Positions 10,830 to 20,705 are shown, counted from the stretch's first letter. The stretch is 64,000 nucleotides of DNA from Alkalihalobacillus sp. FSL W8-0930 (GCA_037965595.1 CP150183.1:1054001-1118000), one strand, 5' to 3'. Notes: generated by a model not told the origin, from the sequence alone. Program-made: numbers and translations.

Positions 10830-11378
10830 ATGTTTGATGGGCAACAAATTCTTCCCGCGATCAAGCGAATGAAGGACTTCGAGAAGGTACTTGAAAGTGA
10901 GTATACGTATATTGTGATGCTGGACCTCCATATCTCACAGCTTGTGGGAGTGGCTAAATATGCGAAGGCTCATAATAAGAAGCTCCTTCTTCATGCAGAT
11001 ATGATACAGGGAATGAAAAGCGATAAGTACGCAGCTGAGTTCCTGTGCCAAACCCTGCGACCAGCAGGTCTGATTTCCACTCGGGGAGAAGTATTAAGAA
11101 CGGCAAAGAAAAATGGATTGCTCGCAGTACAGCGCTTGTTTCTACTTGATACGATTGCACTAGAGACAAGCTATAAGCTTGCTGAAAAGGTTGAACCAGA
11201 CTTAATTGAAGTCCTTCCAGGTGTTGTGCCAGATCTGATCTCAAAGGTGCAAAAGGAGACTGGAATCTCTGTGATAGCTGGTGGACTTATTGAGAGCGAG
11301 TCCGACTTGAAAAGAGCACTTGATGCAGGTGCACAAGCCATTACAACCTCACGTCAGGACCTTTGGGGCACGCACTAA
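10830..11378 (+). CDS. glpP: Glycerol uptake operon antiterminator GlpP
   Basis: A 182-residue GlpP-family protein with the TIM-barrel-like pattern of glycerol-3-phosphate responsive antiterminators (MFDGQQILPAIKRMKDFEKV at the N terminus, ISVIAGGLIESESDL near 150). In Bacillus it binds leader RNA of glpFK and glpD when glycerol 3-phosphate is present and prevents termination; both leaders here carry matching hairpins. Start ATG with GAGGAGAG, 33 bp after glpD. In B. subtilis glpP precedes glpF, so its place after glpD is a rearranged order. Confidence 0.92.
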   Translation: MFDGQQILPAIKRMKDFEKVLESEYTYIVMLDLHISQLVGVAKYAKAHNKKLLLHADMIQGMKSDKYAAEFLCQTLRPAGLISTRGEVLRTAKKNGLLAVQRLFLLDTIALETSYKLAEKVEPDLIEVLPGVVPDLISKVQKETGISVIAGGLIESESDLKRALDAGAQAITTSRQDLWGTH

Positions 11379-11493
11379 AGATAAATAAGGGTTCATGTAA
11401 ACCGATTCCGTCTTTATTTATGGGTTGTACCATATTTAAAGGACATCCCTCATATACCTAATATGAGAGATGGATAAAGGAGTGGACGGTAGC

Positions 11494-12816
11494 ATGAACC
11501 CTTTTTTTCGTGGAGCGTTGTTGTTAAGTACAGCAGCTCTGGCTGGAGAATCACTAGAATTTCTAATAAATATCGTTTTAGCAAGAGAACTTGGGGAGCA
11601 TAACTTTGGCTTATATATGGCTATTCTGCCAACCTTAGTCTTTGTTGTGGTTTTATCAAGCTTAGAGCTTCAAGTATCTGTGTCAAAAATGGTAGCAGAA
11701 CGAGAGCATTCAGAACATATAAGCTTAGTGAGTGTGGCGCTTAAGCTTGCCATTATAGTTGCTGTTACCTGTCTAGTCGCTGCTTTCTTCGTTTTGCCGA
11801 ATCTATCTGTATTAAACAACTACCATCCTTTAGTCAGGTGGATGCTCATCCTTTTAATTCCGATCGTTACGTTTTCATCAGTGGCACGAGGCTACTTTGT
11901 TGGTGCCCAGCATACTAAAAAGATCGCAGTTATTAATTTAATGAAACGTGGAGCACAGTTAACTTTTTTGTATGGTGTGTTCCAACTCTTTCAGTTTCAA
12001 AGCCAGACGGCCATTTTTGTGGCATTGGGCACGGTTGTCCTAAGTGAAATTCTTGTTTTATTTTACATGGGAACAGCGTTTACTCTGCACATGAACAAAC
12101 TTAGAAAACAACCACAGAAAGAAGTAGAGAACAAAGAAATTTATCAATCATTATTAGCGGTCTCCCTGCCGACAACTGGGCTTCGGGTGTTTCACGCGAT
12201 TACTTTTGCTATAAAACCATTTTTAATTACAACGGCTTTATCTAAGGCCGGGTTAATGGAAAGCATGGCTTTGATTCAATACGGGAAGCTTGCTGGAGTA
12301 GCCTTTACGATCGGTTTTTTCCCGGCCTTTATTGCTCATTCATTACTGACGGTCATGGTGCCACTCGTCTCCTCAGGTTATTCGAAAGGGGATTTCCAAT
12401 CTCTTGCAAAGATGCTTAGACAGGCGATGGGTGTAACACTTGCTTATGGATTACCCGTGGTGATGGTTTTTTATTTCTGGGCTGAACCGATGACTGATTT
12501 GTTCTTTGAGCATTCTCCCGCTTCGGGGTACCTCACTCTTCTTGTTCCTTATTTCCTCTTTCACTATTTTGCCATTCCGATGCAAGCGTACCTTATTGGA
12601 ATTGGACTTGTACGAGAGGCATTTATGCATTCTGTCTGGTCAACGGGTGTATCCTTTTTGTTAATGTTTACGTTAGGGTCACTTCCGTCTCTTCAGATGG
12701 ATGGCATCATTATCGGAATGAATGTTGGGGCTGTTTTACTAACGCTGATGCATTACTTAACGATTACTGAGAAGCTGAATTTAACATTATTTTTAACGCA
12801 AAAAAAAGCTGTGTGA
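11494..12816 (+). CDS. Polysaccharide/lipid flippase-like membrane protein (MOP superfamily)
   Basis: About 440 residues with around 12-14 hydrophobic helices and the RGALLLSTAALAGESLEF start of Wzx/SpoVB-type exporters (MVF family). Such proteins flip lipid-linked saccharides or peptidoglycan precursors. It is shorter than SpoVB and YtgP and nearer the size of YkvU, a spore-membrane member of B. subtilis, but I cannot assign an orthologue. ATG at 11494 is favoured, with AAAGGAGTGG upstream; the frame is also open from ATG 11470 with no ribosome site. It stands alone between glpP and abfA. Confidence 0.7.
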   Translation: MNPFFRGALLLSTAALAGESLEFLINIVLARELGEHNFGLYMAILPTLVFVVVLSSLELQVSVSKMVAEREHSEHISLVSVALKLAIIVAVTCLVAAFFVLPNLSVLNNYHPLVRWMLILLIPIVTFSSVARGYFVGAQHTKKIAVINLMKRGAQLTFLYGVFQLFQFQSQTAIFVALGTVVLSEILVLFYMGTAFTLHMNKLRKQPQKEVENKEIYQSLLAVSLPTTGLRVFHAITFAIKPFLITTALSKAGLMESMALIQYGKLAGVAFTIGFFPAFIAHSLLTVMVPLVSSGYSKGDFQSLAKMLRQAMGVTLAYGLPVVMVFYFWAEPMTDLFFEHSPASGYLTLLVPYFLFHYFAIPMQAYLIGIGLVREAFMHSVWSTGVSFLLMFTLGSLPSLQMDGIIIGMNVGAVLLTLMHYLTITEKLNLTLFLTQKKAV

Positions 12817-12909
12817 ACAGGGATAGAGTAGTGTGGAGATTCGCTTCACACTACTTATAGCTAAGGGATGCTAGACGGATTACACTTGTCCGTATATGAT
12901 TAGAGTATA

Positions 12910-12925
12910 ATGTAAGCGCTATTAT
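12910..12925 (+). promoter_or_regulatory. Promoter -10 overlapping a cre-like CcpA site before abfA
   Basis: TGTAAGCGCTATTA at 12911-12924 matches the cre consensus TGNAARCGNWWWCA at all but one position. It sits directly after a TATAAT (12906-12911) and before the abfA ribosome site, a position at which CcpA would block initiation. Carbon catabolite repression of an arabinan-degrading enzyme is expected. Confidence 0.6.
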
Positions 12926-12941
12926 AAGGAGATGAAGTGGT

Positions 12942-14405
12942 ATGAATAAAAAAGCTGTGATTCACTTTGACGGAGAACGCTCAATTATTAACCCAAACGT
13001 GTACGGTCATTTTGCTGAGCATTTAGGGCGCTGTATTTATGAAGGGATCTGGGTAGGGGAAGAATCAGCGATCTCTAATACAAATGGAATTAGAAATGAT
13101 GTGTTACAGGCATTAAAAGATTTAGAAATTCCTGTGCTGCGCTGGCCTGGTGGTTGTTTTGCTGATGAGTATCACTGGAAAGACGGAATTGGACCAAGAG
13201 AAGGCAGAAAGCGTATGGTTAACACGCATTGGGGTGGAGTGGTAGAGAACAATCATTTTGGCACACACGAATTTTTCTTATTATGTGAATTGATTGGTGC
13301 GGAGCCTTATATCAACGGAAATGTGGGAAGTGGAACGGTTCAGGAGATGCAAGAGTGGGTGGAGTATATGACCTTCGATGGGGAATCTCCAATGGCGAAC
13401 CTTAGACGTGAGAACGGTCATGAGAATGCCTGGTCCCTCACTTACTTTGGTGTGGGGAACGAGAACTGGGGCTGTGGCGGAAATATGCGTCCTGAGTTTT
13501 ATGCGGATCTCTACCGGCAGTTCCAAACCTATGTCCGTAATTACGGAGAAAATAAGATCTATAAGATTGCCTGCGGACCAAACGGAGATAACTACCACTG
13601 GACTGAGGTGCTGATGCGAGAAGCAAAACCATATATGGACGCACTTACCTTACATCACTACACCATTGCGGGACCAAGCTGGAATCAGAAGGGCTCAGCT
13701 ACCAAATTCACAGAGGAAGAGTGGGACCGGACATTCAAAAGTGCATTACACATGGATGAACTGATCACAAAACATAGCACAATCATGGATAAATATGATC
13801 CAGAGAACAAAGTCGCATTAATTGTTGATGAGTGGGGCACATGGTTTGATGTAGAGCCGGGAACAAACCCGGGCTTCTTATTCCAGCAGAATACCATTCG
13901 TGACGCTCTTGTAGCAGGTGTTACCCTTAATATTTTTCAAAACCATGCGGAGCGTGTTCAAATGGCGAATATCGCCCAAACGGTAAATGTTCTGCAAGCG
14001 ATGGTTCTGACAGAAGGAGATCAGATGCTCCTGACGCCGACTTACCATGTGTTTAACATGTATAAGGTTCATAAGGGAGCAACAGCCATTCATCTACAAA
14101 TGGAACATGGCACGGAGCCTTTGCACATCAGTGCCTCTAAAAACAAGGAAGGTGAAGTTCATATCTCCCTTTGTCATTATGGGTTAAAGGGAGATGCAGA
14201 ATTTGAGCTGGAACTAAGAGGATGGGAGAGCCAACCGAGTCAAGCAACTGGAACGATCCTACAATCAAGCTCAATGAATGAGCACAATACCTTTGAACAA
14301 CCAGATACACTCACGCCAACAAGCCTGGAAGGAATTAAGCTAACGGAAGGGAAAGTATCTGTTTCCATTCCACCGATGTCTGTGTCTGTCATTAAATTAA
14401 GGTAA
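12942..14405 (+). CDS. abfA: Intracellular alpha-L-arabinofuranosidase, GH51
   Basis: A 487-residue glycoside hydrolase that releases arabinose from arabino-oligosaccharides (EC 3.2.1.55). The acid/base glutamate is in [11 protein letters not shown] (about residue 174) and the nucleophile in [10 protein letters not shown] (about 297), with the [12 protein letters not shown] barrel motif near 68. There is no signal peptide, so it acts in the cytoplasm on imported oligosaccharides. Start ATG follows AAGGAGATG. It has a cre-like site at its promoter. No arabinose uptake or catabolic genes lie nearby. Confidence 0.95.
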   Translation: MNKKAVIHFDGERSIINPNVYGHFAEHLGRCIYEGIWVGEESAISNTNGIRNDVLQALKDLEIPVLRWPGGCFADEYHWKDGIGPREGRKRMVNTHWGGVVENNHFGTHEFFLLCELIGAEPYINGNVGSGTVQEMQEWVEYMTFDGESPMANLRRENGHENAWSLTYFGVGNENWGCGGNMRPEFYADLYRQFQTYVRNYGENKIYKIACGPNGDNYHWTEVLMREAKPYMDALTLHHYTIAGPSWNQKGSATKFTEEEWDRTFKSALHMDELITKHSTIMDKYDPENKVALIVDEWGTWFDVEPGTNPGFLFQQNTIRDALVAGVTLNIFQNHAERVQMANIAQTVNVLQAMVLTEGDQMLLTPTYHVFNMYKVHKGATAIHLQMEHGTEPLHISASKNKEGEVHISLCHYGLKGDAEFELELRGWESQPSQATGTILQSSSMNEHNTFEQPDTLTPTSLEGIKLTEGKVSVSIPPMSVSVIKLR

Positions 14406-14460
14406 GGAGTGAGTACGTGTGGCATGTGTGGGGTGCTTACTAAAGGAAGAGATGAAGAAT

Positions 14461-14682
14461 ATGTCCATCGAAACACTTGTGAATGAACAACTGGCATATG
14501 AAACAGATATTTTAGATGAGAAAGCCTACCAAAAACGCCTCTCCATCTGTGAACAATGCCCATCGCTCCAAACAAACACGACCTGCAAACATTGTGGTTG
14601 TTTTGTAGGCTACAGGGCAAAGCTTGCTTATAAGAGCTGTCCATATCCCGGGAAAGATCGTTGGAGTGCACTCGCAGAATGA
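14461..14682 (+). CDS. Small zinc-ribbon-like protein, DUF6171 type
   Basis: About 73 residues with two cysteine pairs (CEQCPS and CKHCGCFV) and a final cysteine in YKSCPYPGKDRW, a pattern I associate with DUF6171 proteins; function unknown. Start at ATG 14461 is favoured because AAAGGAAGAG lies at a normal distance; the frame stays open to a GTG at 14419 and an ATG at 14452. It is 55 bp after abfA, and its stop codon lies in the loop of the terminator hairpin. Confidence 0.7.
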   Translation: MSIETLVNEQLAYETDILDEKAYQKRLSICEQCPSLQTNTTCKHCGCFVGYRAKLAYKSCPYPGKDRWSALAE

Positions 14683-14702
14683 GATCTGCGAGTGCTTTTT
14701 TG
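14668..14702 (+). terminator. Rho-independent terminator after abfA/DUF6171
   Basis: An 11-bp perfect stem, GCACTCGCAGA (14668-14678) with TCTGCGAGTGC (14685-14695), followed by six Ts. It overlaps the end of the small protein gene. Confidence 0.9.
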
Positions 14703-14704
14703 AT

Positions 14705-16042
14705 TTATTGCCATTGGATTTCATTGAAGAAGTAACGAGCCAATTGAGCAGAAGGCCACTCTCCAAATTGTTGTGTGCTCGTTGAGTCTATTTGTTCATA
14801 CATGAAATACGTTTTGTTATGAATTGAATAGAGCTTTAATACACCTGATATTTTATTAATTGGATCGTCAAAGGTGATGGTCTCATCATTCGCTTTTTCT
14901 ATAGCATCAAAGGTAATCCCATATGTATCTATGAGAAAATCTTCTACTTGATTTAATTCAAGTTTTGAATGCAGTAGGCCGAAACTATAGAATTGCTTGT
15001 CGGTTGTATCTAATGAGACCCTCCATTCTGTAAAATCCTTGTGAACGAATTCGTTGATTTCGGATTCCTTAGGAATGTAGGTAGAAAACCGTAATTCCTC
15101 ATTCTGATACAGTTTAAATGCTTCTGAGACGTATTCATCTAACTGTACAGTTGTAACCATTTCTTTTTCTAAAGGTCGACCATCTTTTGAGACTTCCTCA
15201 CTAACCTCGAGTACATAAGGTTGATACGCTTTAGGAATGATTTTAGACATAAAGTGATAGGTCTGAGCCCATGTCTCAGGTTGATCTAGAGGGTAATCGG
15301 CGAATAATAGGATTTTTTTACCAAATAACTCTGACGCAAAAAGGTCATAAAATCGATCTGTCTCTTGGTTCTCGAATGAATAAAACCATGAATGTTGATC
15401 GATTGTAAAACCAAGTCGGTCATGTCGTTGGCCAATCTCCGTATTAACAATATATTTTACTAGGTTTTCATATGGTAATCGAGTTGCGGAAGTGTAGGGG
15501 TGTTCTGATAAGAGATTCTCGGCCTCTTGCATGACTGTGTCTTTAGAACTTAAATGATCAAAAATAACAACCGATAGTTCTTCTGAGTTAGGTCCAGTAA
15601 AAGTTGTTTTTGTTCCGTCTTTTATATTTTCCTCTCGTATGTTCCAATCAGTAGAAAGAGATACCGTAAACTCGCCGTGGTGGAGACTTTCTGTTTTAGT
15701 AACAGAATAATCATAGGTGCCTCTTGGAATAAGCTCTAATGCCCACTCTGTATCAATTTCAACATCTTCTAGAGATGCAGGAACTTCGGCCTCGTCTTCG
15801 TTCTCGTCTCCAATTATGATCAGTTGATCCGCTTGCCCAATCGGATTAGGCGCCCCCGTAACTGAAACAAACAGCAACATTGCGACAATTGCTGCGCCAG
15901 CTAACGCGAGACCTGCTAACAGATAGGGTTTGTTTTTTCTTGCAGGTGCCCCGTCTATTCCATGTTTAAAGGCCTGAAAGCCTTTTTGATATGTTCGATC
16001 AGACATCTCCACATAATCCTGATCAGGTGGTTGTTTGTTCAA
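14705..16042 (-). CDS. Probable anti-sigma factor, single-pass membrane protein
   Basis: A 445-residue protein with a short cytoplasmic N terminus, one hydrophobic helix (about residues 42-64, LAGLALAGAAIVAMLLFVSV) and a large extracytoplasmic part of alpha/beta character. Its TTG start lies inside the end of the sigma factor gene (20-bp overlap, with GGAGG 9 nt upstream), the usual arrangement for an ECF sigma/anti-sigma pair. The extracellular domain loosely resembles RsiX-like regulators, but I see no zinc-binding HxxxCxxC motif, so it would not be a ZAS-type anti-sigma. The role is inferred mainly from position and topology. Confidence 0.65.
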   Translation of the reverse strand: MNKQPPDQDYVEMSDRTYQKGFQAFKHGIDGAPARKNKPYLLAGLALAGAAIVAMLLFVSVTGAPNPIGQADQLIIIGDENEDEAEVPASLEDVEIDTEWALELIPRGTYDYSVTKTESLHHGEFTVSLSTDWNIREENIKDGTKTTFTGPNSEELSVVIFDHLSSKDTVMQEAENLLSEHPYTSATRLPYENLVKYIVNTEIGQRHDRLGFTIDQHSWFYSFENQETDRFYDLFASELFGKKILLFADYPLDQPETWAQTYHFMSKIIPKAYQPYVLEVSEEVSKDGRPLEKEMVTTVQLDEYVSEAFKLYQNEELRFSTYIPKESEINEFVHKDFTEWRVSLDTTDKQFYSFGLLHSKLELNQVEDFLIDTYGITFDAIEKANDETITFDDPINKISGVLKLYSIHNKTYFMYEQIDSTSTQQFGEWPSAQLARYFFNEIQWQ

Positions 16043-16580
16043 AGGTATGTACCTCCATTCCTACGTCTTTTTTGAGCATCAAAAGACCACGTTTTTGTAG
16101 GGCTTTAACTGAGTAAATGGTTTTTCCCATGACCGCCGCTGTTTCCTTTAACGAAAAATCTTCGATGTAGCGAAGATATAAGACTGTACGATAAGATAAA
16201 GGGAGTTGATTAATCGCGTGATGAAGTTGCTTTGTCTCTTCGTTTCTCATGACGGTTGCTTGTGCACTTTCTTGTTGCTGTTCGCTACCAGGGATAAACC
16301 GGGCTAACTGATTTCGGAAATAGGAGCTTCTGTAATAATCAATAATTGCATGACGTGCAATTTTAAAGATCCATGTTTTAAACGAAGCTTGTTTCTTAAA
16401 TGTTGATAAATGGTTTGCTGCCTTAAAGAAGACGTCTTGAAGCAATTCCTCTGAGTCATGATAATGATTCGTTTGTGAATAAATGTATGAAAATAGCTTT
16501 TTCGTATAACGATCATATAAGGTTTGAATGGCTACTTGGTCACCGTTTAAGATTCGTTCTACAAGTTCCTGGTCACTCAT
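16023..16580 (-). CDS. ECF-type RNA polymerase sigma factor
   Basis: A 185-residue group 4 sigma factor with region 2 (LYDRYTKKLFSYIYS ... EELLQDVFFKAANHL, then FKTWIFKIARHAIIDYYR) and region 4 (LPLSYRTVLYLRYIEDFSLKE, then KTIYSVKALQKRG). Length is normal for the family. It overlaps the downstream membrane protein by 20 bp, so the two are co-translated, consistent with membrane sequestration. It is divergent from the two-component and ABC genes to the right, with 67 bp between starts. I cannot assign it to SigX, SigM, SigV or SigW. Confidence 0.88.
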   Translation of the reverse strand: MSDQELVERILNGDQVAIQTLYDRYTKKLFSYIYSQTNHYHDSEELLQDVFFKAANHLSTFKKQASFKTWIFKIARHAIIDYYRSSYFRNQLARFIPGSEQQQESAQATVMRNEETKQLHHAINQLPLSYRTVLYLRYIEDFSLKETAAVMGKTIYSVKALQKRGLLMLKKDVGMEVHTFEQTTT

Positions 16581-16647
16581 ATTGACCTCCTCTCTACATA
16601 TATAGACGAAACCTATTTTAAAAGGAGTCTCGAAAAGGAGAAATTAA

Positions 16648-17763
16648 ATGAAATATAGTTTAAGTGGACTGGCATTAGTACTAGGATTGCTTCTCATTGA
16701 GCACCCATTGTTGATTCAATCATATGCGTTTTGGTTTGGGATGGCTTCGCTAGCTGGTCTTGTTTTAAGCAGACCTCTGTGGCGTTCAGTGTTGTTTTTT
16801 TATGGAACGCTTTTAGGTATATACAGTCTATTTCATTTATTTATTTTACCGGATGGGATGATTACACCCTTTAGTGTGTATAGTATCCTAGCAATTGCTT
16901 CGAGCTTTGAGGTAAAACTAAAAAACAACCTCTTACTCTATGTAAATGGTCTGCTCTTATTTAGTCAGGCACTTCTCACACAAGCGTCGATTTCATTCAT
17001 TCTTCTTATTCTTACACAGTATAGTCTCTTAGCAATGATTCTTCTAACTATTAAAAAATTATTGATAGCCAATGATGAGGCGAAGCATGAAAAGCAAACG
17101 CATGTAATGGAGTATCGTTCACTGAGTAGGCAGCTCAGAGAACAGGAGCTTAACACAGCGGCAAAGGAGCGGAACCGGATTGCACGTGACCTTCATGATT
17201 CTGTTGGTCATCAGCTAACAGCTTTGATGATGCAGCTTCAGGTTGTCGAGTTACAGCTTCAATCGATGCCAGAGCAGCAGGCTCTAGTTAAACAAACAAA
17301 GGATTTAGCGAGAAATAGCTTACAGGAAATGCGTGAATCCGTTCAGGCACTCCAGCAGGATTCGGCTAAAGGTCTGGATGCTGTGATTCAGTTAATTCGA
17401 AAGCTTGAAGCAGAGAGCCATGTTCGCATTCAGCTTGTGACCAAACCAGGAGCAATGTCGGTTAAGCTAACTGATGATCAGAGTGTTGCCGTTTATCGTT
17501 TTATCCAAGAGGGCTTAACAAATGCCATGCGCCATGCGTATTCCAGAGAGGTGGATGTTACTCTCGAGGTGGTGGGTGAGCATAGCTATGCCTTAACCAT
17601 GTCAAATCGAGTTCATAACGAGAGTCGCGTAGAAGAAGGGTTTGGCTTGCGTAATCTTAGAACTCGGTTTACTGCGTTAAGAGGAAGGTTTGAGTCTGGT
17701 ATTCGTCGAGATCAATTTATCATTGAAGCCATCTTCCCGATGACCGAACAAACGAAGGAGTGA
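16648..17763 (+). CDS. lnrJ: NarL-type sensor histidine kinase (LnrJ-like)
   Basis: A 371-residue kinase: about five to six membrane helices over the first 135 residues, a coiled linker, then HisKA_3 (ERNRIARDLHDSVGHQLTAL, phospho-histidine near residue 186) and a HATPase domain (GFGLRNLRTRF). The gene order kinase, regulator, ATPase, permease, permease and the protein sizes match B. subtilis lnrJKLMN (yfiJKLMN), which senses and expels linearmycin-type polyenes. It overlaps the response regulator frame by a few bases. Orthology is inferred from order, size and motifs. Confidence 0.8.
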   Translation: MKYSLSGLALVLGLLLIEHPLLIQSYAFWFGMASLAGLVLSRPLWRSVLFFYGTLLGIYSLFHLFILPDGMITPFSVYSILAIASSFEVKLKNNLLLYVNGLLLFSQALLTQASISFILLILTQYSLLAMILLTIKKLLIANDEAKHEKQTHVMEYRSLSRQLREQELNTAAKERNRIARDLHDSVGHQLTALMMQLQVVELQLQSMPEQQALVKQTKDLARNSLQEMRESVQALQQDSAKGLDAVIQLIRKLEAESHVRIQLVTKPGAMSVKLTDDQSVAVYRFIQEGLTNAMRHAYSREVDVTLEVVGEHSYALTMSNRVHNESRVEEGFGLRNLRTRFTALRGRFESGIRRDQFIIEAIFPMTEQTKE

Positions 17764-17768
17764 TAAAG

Positions 17769-18401
17769 TTGGCAAATATCATGTTAGTAGAAGATCAGGC
17801 TCTAGTCCGGCAAGGATTAAAGATGATGATTGAAACAGACTCGACGTTAAAAGTGGTTGCAGAAGCAACAAATGGCCAAGAGGCAATTGAAACATATCGA
17901 GCAAACCAAGTGGATTTACTATTAATGGATATTCGCATGCCTGTTATGACTGGGCTTGAAGCTACAAAAAAGATCAGAGAAGAAGATCCTCTTGCAAAAA
18001 TTGTGATCCTAACAACCTTTTCAGATGATGAGTATGCGCTTGAAGCGCTAAAGCTTGGGGCAGTTGGATACATACTTAAGGATGCAGATAGTGAAAAACT
18101 GATTCAGTCCATTCATAGTGCAATGCGCGGAGGAATGAGTCTTGATGACCAGGTGGCTGCATCTGTTGTGCCGAAGCTACTTACGCAAACAAAAGAGAAT
18201 TCACTGTCGATCGACTTAAGTGAACGAGAAATCTCGATTCTACGTCTTATTGGGGAAGGAAAGAATAATCAGGAAATCGCAGGTACTCTCTTTCTATCAC
18301 TCGGGACGGTTAAGAATTATGTCAGCCAGCTTTTAACAAAGGTCGGGGCTAGAGATCGAACTCAATTAGCAATATTTGCGATCAAACATCATTTAGTGTA
18401 A
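17769..18401 (+). CDS. lnrK: NarL/FixJ-family response regulator (LnrK-like)
   Basis: About 210 residues: receiver domain with acidic pocket (VEDQ), phospho-aspartate in LLMDIRMPV, threonine in ILTTFSDDEY and lysine in ILKDAD, then a LuxR-type HTH (LSEREISILRLIGEGKNNQEIA ... LGTVKNYVSQL). I prefer TTG 17769, which lies 8 nt after GAAGGAG; the GTG at 17760 overlaps that ribosome site. It should be the cognate regulator of the upstream kinase and activate the ABC genes that start after a terminator at 18405. Confidence 0.85.
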   Translation: MANIMLVEDQALVRQGLKMMIETDSTLKVVAEATNGQEAIETYRANQVDLLLMDIRMPVMTGLEATKKIREEDPLAKIVILTTFSDDEYALEALKLGAVGYILKDADSEKLIQSIHSAMRGGMSLDDQVAASVVPKLLTQTKENSLSIDLSEREISILRLIGEGKNNQEIAGTLFLSLGTVKNYVSQLLTKVGARDRTQLAIFAIKHHLV

Positions 18402-18404
18402 CAG

Positions 18405-18440
18405 AAGCACACAGTCTTCATCTGACCGTGTGCTTTTTTT
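18405..18440 (+). terminator. Terminator between the two-component system and ABC genes
   Basis: AAGCACACAGTC (18405-18416) pairs with GACCGTGTGCTT (18424-18435), with one mismatch, then a run of Ts. It separates the regulator genes from the transporter operon, which therefore has its own promoter in the next 100 bp. Confidence 0.85.
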
Positions 18441-18543
18441 CATGACTTAAGTCACCTCGTTAAACCCGATAATGATGACTTTTAGGAATAGGCTGGAAAC
18501 GGAATCTAACATAAAATGAAAATGAAGAGAGGGAGGGAGTTAC

Positions 18544-19473
18544 ATGCTTGAAGTGGTAAACATGTCAAAAACGTATAAACAGCTCGAGGCTGTTAAAGGC
18601 GTAAACCTATATTTAGAAAAGGGAGAGTCAGTTGGGCTACTCGGACCTAATGGCGCTGGGAAATCAACGGCTATCTCCATGATTTCCACACTGATTAAAC
18701 CAACGGAGGGGAATGTGCTTTACTACGGAGAAAGCATGATTAAGCAACCAAAAAAGCTTAGAAGAGCGATTGGACTTGTTCCGCAGGATTTGGCTTTGTT
18801 TCCGCAGCTTACGGCTGAGGATAATCTGTTGTTTTTTGGGAAAATGTACGGGATTGCAACAAAGGAGCTTAAGCAGAGAGTCCAGGATTTATTAGTTGAG
18901 ATAGGCCTTGAGGAACGGAAAAAAGATAAGGTGAAAACATACTCTGGTGGGATGAAACGGAGATTAAATATTGCCATTGCTTTAATTCATCAGCCTGACA
19001 TTCTTATTATGGATGAACCTACAGTGGGGATCGATCCGCAATCCCGCCACTTTATATTAGAGATGGTCAGAAGACTTCAAAGAGAAAAACAAATGACCAT
19101 CCTTTACACAAGTCACTACATGGAAGAAGTCGAGCAGGTTTGTGACAGGGTCTATATTATGGACCGTGGATCTATGATTGCGTCAGGAACAAAGCACGAA
19201 TTAAAAGGGATTTTACGTTCTGAAGAAACCATTGTGATCCAAGTGGATCGAATGAGTCACCATCTTGAAGAAACCTTATCATGCCACCCAAGCGTTTCAT
19301 CGGTTGTCATAGAAGATTCATCATATAAAGTAGTGACCATGCAAACGGATTTGTTTGATGAGATTATTGCGATGGCTGCTGAAGCCCGTGTGAAGCTCTT
19401 AAGCATTCAGGTTAAGCCACCTACGCTTGAAGATGTGTTTTTACACTTAACAGGCCGAAAGCTGCGAGATTAG
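18544..19473 (+). CDS. lnrL: ABC transporter ATPase (LnrL-like)
   Basis: A 309-residue ATPase with Walker A GPNGAGKST (about residue 37), signature YSGGMKRRL (about 136) and Walker B ILIMDEPTVGID, plus a C-terminal regulatory extension of about 80 residues typical of drug and antibiotic resistance ABC-2 systems. Start ATG follows GAGGGAGGGAG. It powers the two permeases encoded immediately downstream. In B. subtilis the same three-gene set exports linearmycins and related membrane-active polyenes. Confidence 0.85.
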   Translation: MLEVVNMSKTYKQLEAVKGVNLYLEKGESVGLLGPNGAGKSTAISMISTLIKPTEGNVLYYGESMIKQPKKLRRAIGLVPQDLALFPQLTAEDNLLFFGKMYGIATKELKQRVQDLLVEIGLEERKKDKVKTYSGGMKRRLNIAIALIHQPDILIMDEPTVGIDPQSRHFILEMVRRLQREKQMTILYTSHYMEEVEQVCDRVYIMDRGSMIASGTKHELKGILRSEETIVIQVDRMSHHLEETLSCHPSVSSVVIEDSSYKVVTMQTDLFDEIIAMAAEARVKLLSIQVKPPTLEDVFLHLTGRKLRD

Positions 19474-19484
19474 GAGGTGAGTGG

Positions 19485-20705
19485 ATGTTATGGGCACTAG
19501 TTAAAAAGGATCTTCAGCATTTACTAAGAGAGAAATCGGTACTTATTCTCTTGTTTGTTATGCCTCTCGGGTTAATTGCAATCCTTGGATATGCACAATC
19601 AGGTGGAGGGATTGAGCCTTTTTCAATTGCCGTGGTGGATGCAGAGCTAACCGATGAAGAGACACAAAGGTTTGTAGAAGAGATGGAAGCTGAAGGCATT
19701 CCTGAAGATGCCGTACAAGAACTCATGACTTCTTTTAACGTGAAAAACATCTTAGTTGAAGATGTTTTTCAAGAGAATCTTAAGGAGATCACGATAGAAA
19801 CCTCAATGACCCTTGACGAAGCACTAGCTGACAAGGAGCTAGCAGCCGTGATTGAATTTCCAGAAGGATATCAACAAAGCATTTGGCGGTCTCAATTAGT
19901 ACGAACAGGTGAACAAGAAGAGGTCATTGTTCATATGAATCGTGAGCAATCGACAAGCTCACAATTGATCAATAGTATTGTGCAATCCTTTTATGAAACC
20001 TTACGTATGAATCAGTTGGCTCTTGAGATAGATGGAGCAGCTTCATTTGAAAGTAATCGTGTAGAAAGCACCATTACACAAACACAGAACCGAACCATTA
20101 GAGTGTTTGATTATGTTGTGATTGCCATGTCTGCGATGTTTGTTTTGTATACGGCTGGTTTGGTGTCAGAGTTTGCGTTTGATGAAAAGCGCGCTAAAAT
20201 TGTGGACCGCATGATTTTATCCAGCGCACCGCCATATATTTATGGTATTAGTAAATGGATAACGGGAACATTGACAGCTGCCTTTCAGCTGTGTGCGATC
20301 TTTTTAATTTCCTACGTTATATTTGGTGTCACATGGGGTAGTTTGTTTCAGTTTGCACTCACAACGCTTGCAATCAGTATGACTGTTGGAGGGCTTACTG
20401 TGTTACTTACAGCTTTGAATTTCAAGTTTAATTCCCACAAAGCCTCTACGTTATTTATCAATATTGTCGTAACAATCTTTGCTTTTATTGGGGGAAGCTT
20501 TATTCAAATTGATATATTAAGTCCACTTCTTAGTAAGTTTGGAGAACTTACACCAAATGGAACGACGATGAAAGCTTATTTTCATGCGTTTCAAGGGGGA
20601 GACGTTTTAGACATTCTTCCAAGCATCCTCCTATTACTCGTATATAGTATTGTGTTAGTTTTGGTCGCAGTGTGTTTGTTTCCGAAAAGGGGGGGACAAC
20701 AATGA
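19485..20705 (+). CDS. lnrM: ABC-2 type permease subunit (LnrM-like)
   Basis: A 406-residue ABC-2 permease: one N-terminal helix (LILLFVMPLGLIAILGYA), a large extracytoplasmic domain of about 170 residues rich in acidic residues, then five C-terminal helices. This is the fold of antibiotic-export ABC-2 permeases. The start is 11 bp after the ATPase stop, with TAGGAGGTGAG overlapping it. Its stop overlaps the ATG of the second permease (ATGA), so the two are translationally coupled and likely form a heterodimeric channel. Confidence 0.85.
   Translation: MLWALVKKDLQHLLREKSVLILLFVMPLGLIAILGYAQSGGGIEPFSIAVVDAELTDEETQRFVEEMEAEGIPEDAVQELMTSFNVKNILVEDVFQENLKEITIETSMTLDEALADKELAAVIEFPEGYQQSIWRSQLVRTGEQEEVIVHMNREQSTSSQLINSIVQSFYETLRMNQLALEIDGAASFESNRVESTITQTQNRTIRVFDYVVIAMSAMFVLYTAGLVSEFAFDEKRAKIVDRMILSSAPPYIYGISKWITGTLTAAFQLCAIFLISYVIFGVTWGSLFQFALTTLAISMTVGGLTVLLTALNFKFNSHKASTLFINIVVTIFAFIGGSFIQIDILSPLLSKFGELTPNGTTMKAYFHAFQGGDVLDILPSILLLLVYSIVLVLVAVCLFPKRGGQQ

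Noticed and set aside
16581-16647. ECF-type autoregulatory promoter (GAGACT...CGTC) in front of the sigma gene
   Set aside because: A CGTC -10 core is present on the minus strand, but the -35 differs from TGAAAC and spacing is 17-18; not strong enough to list as a feature.
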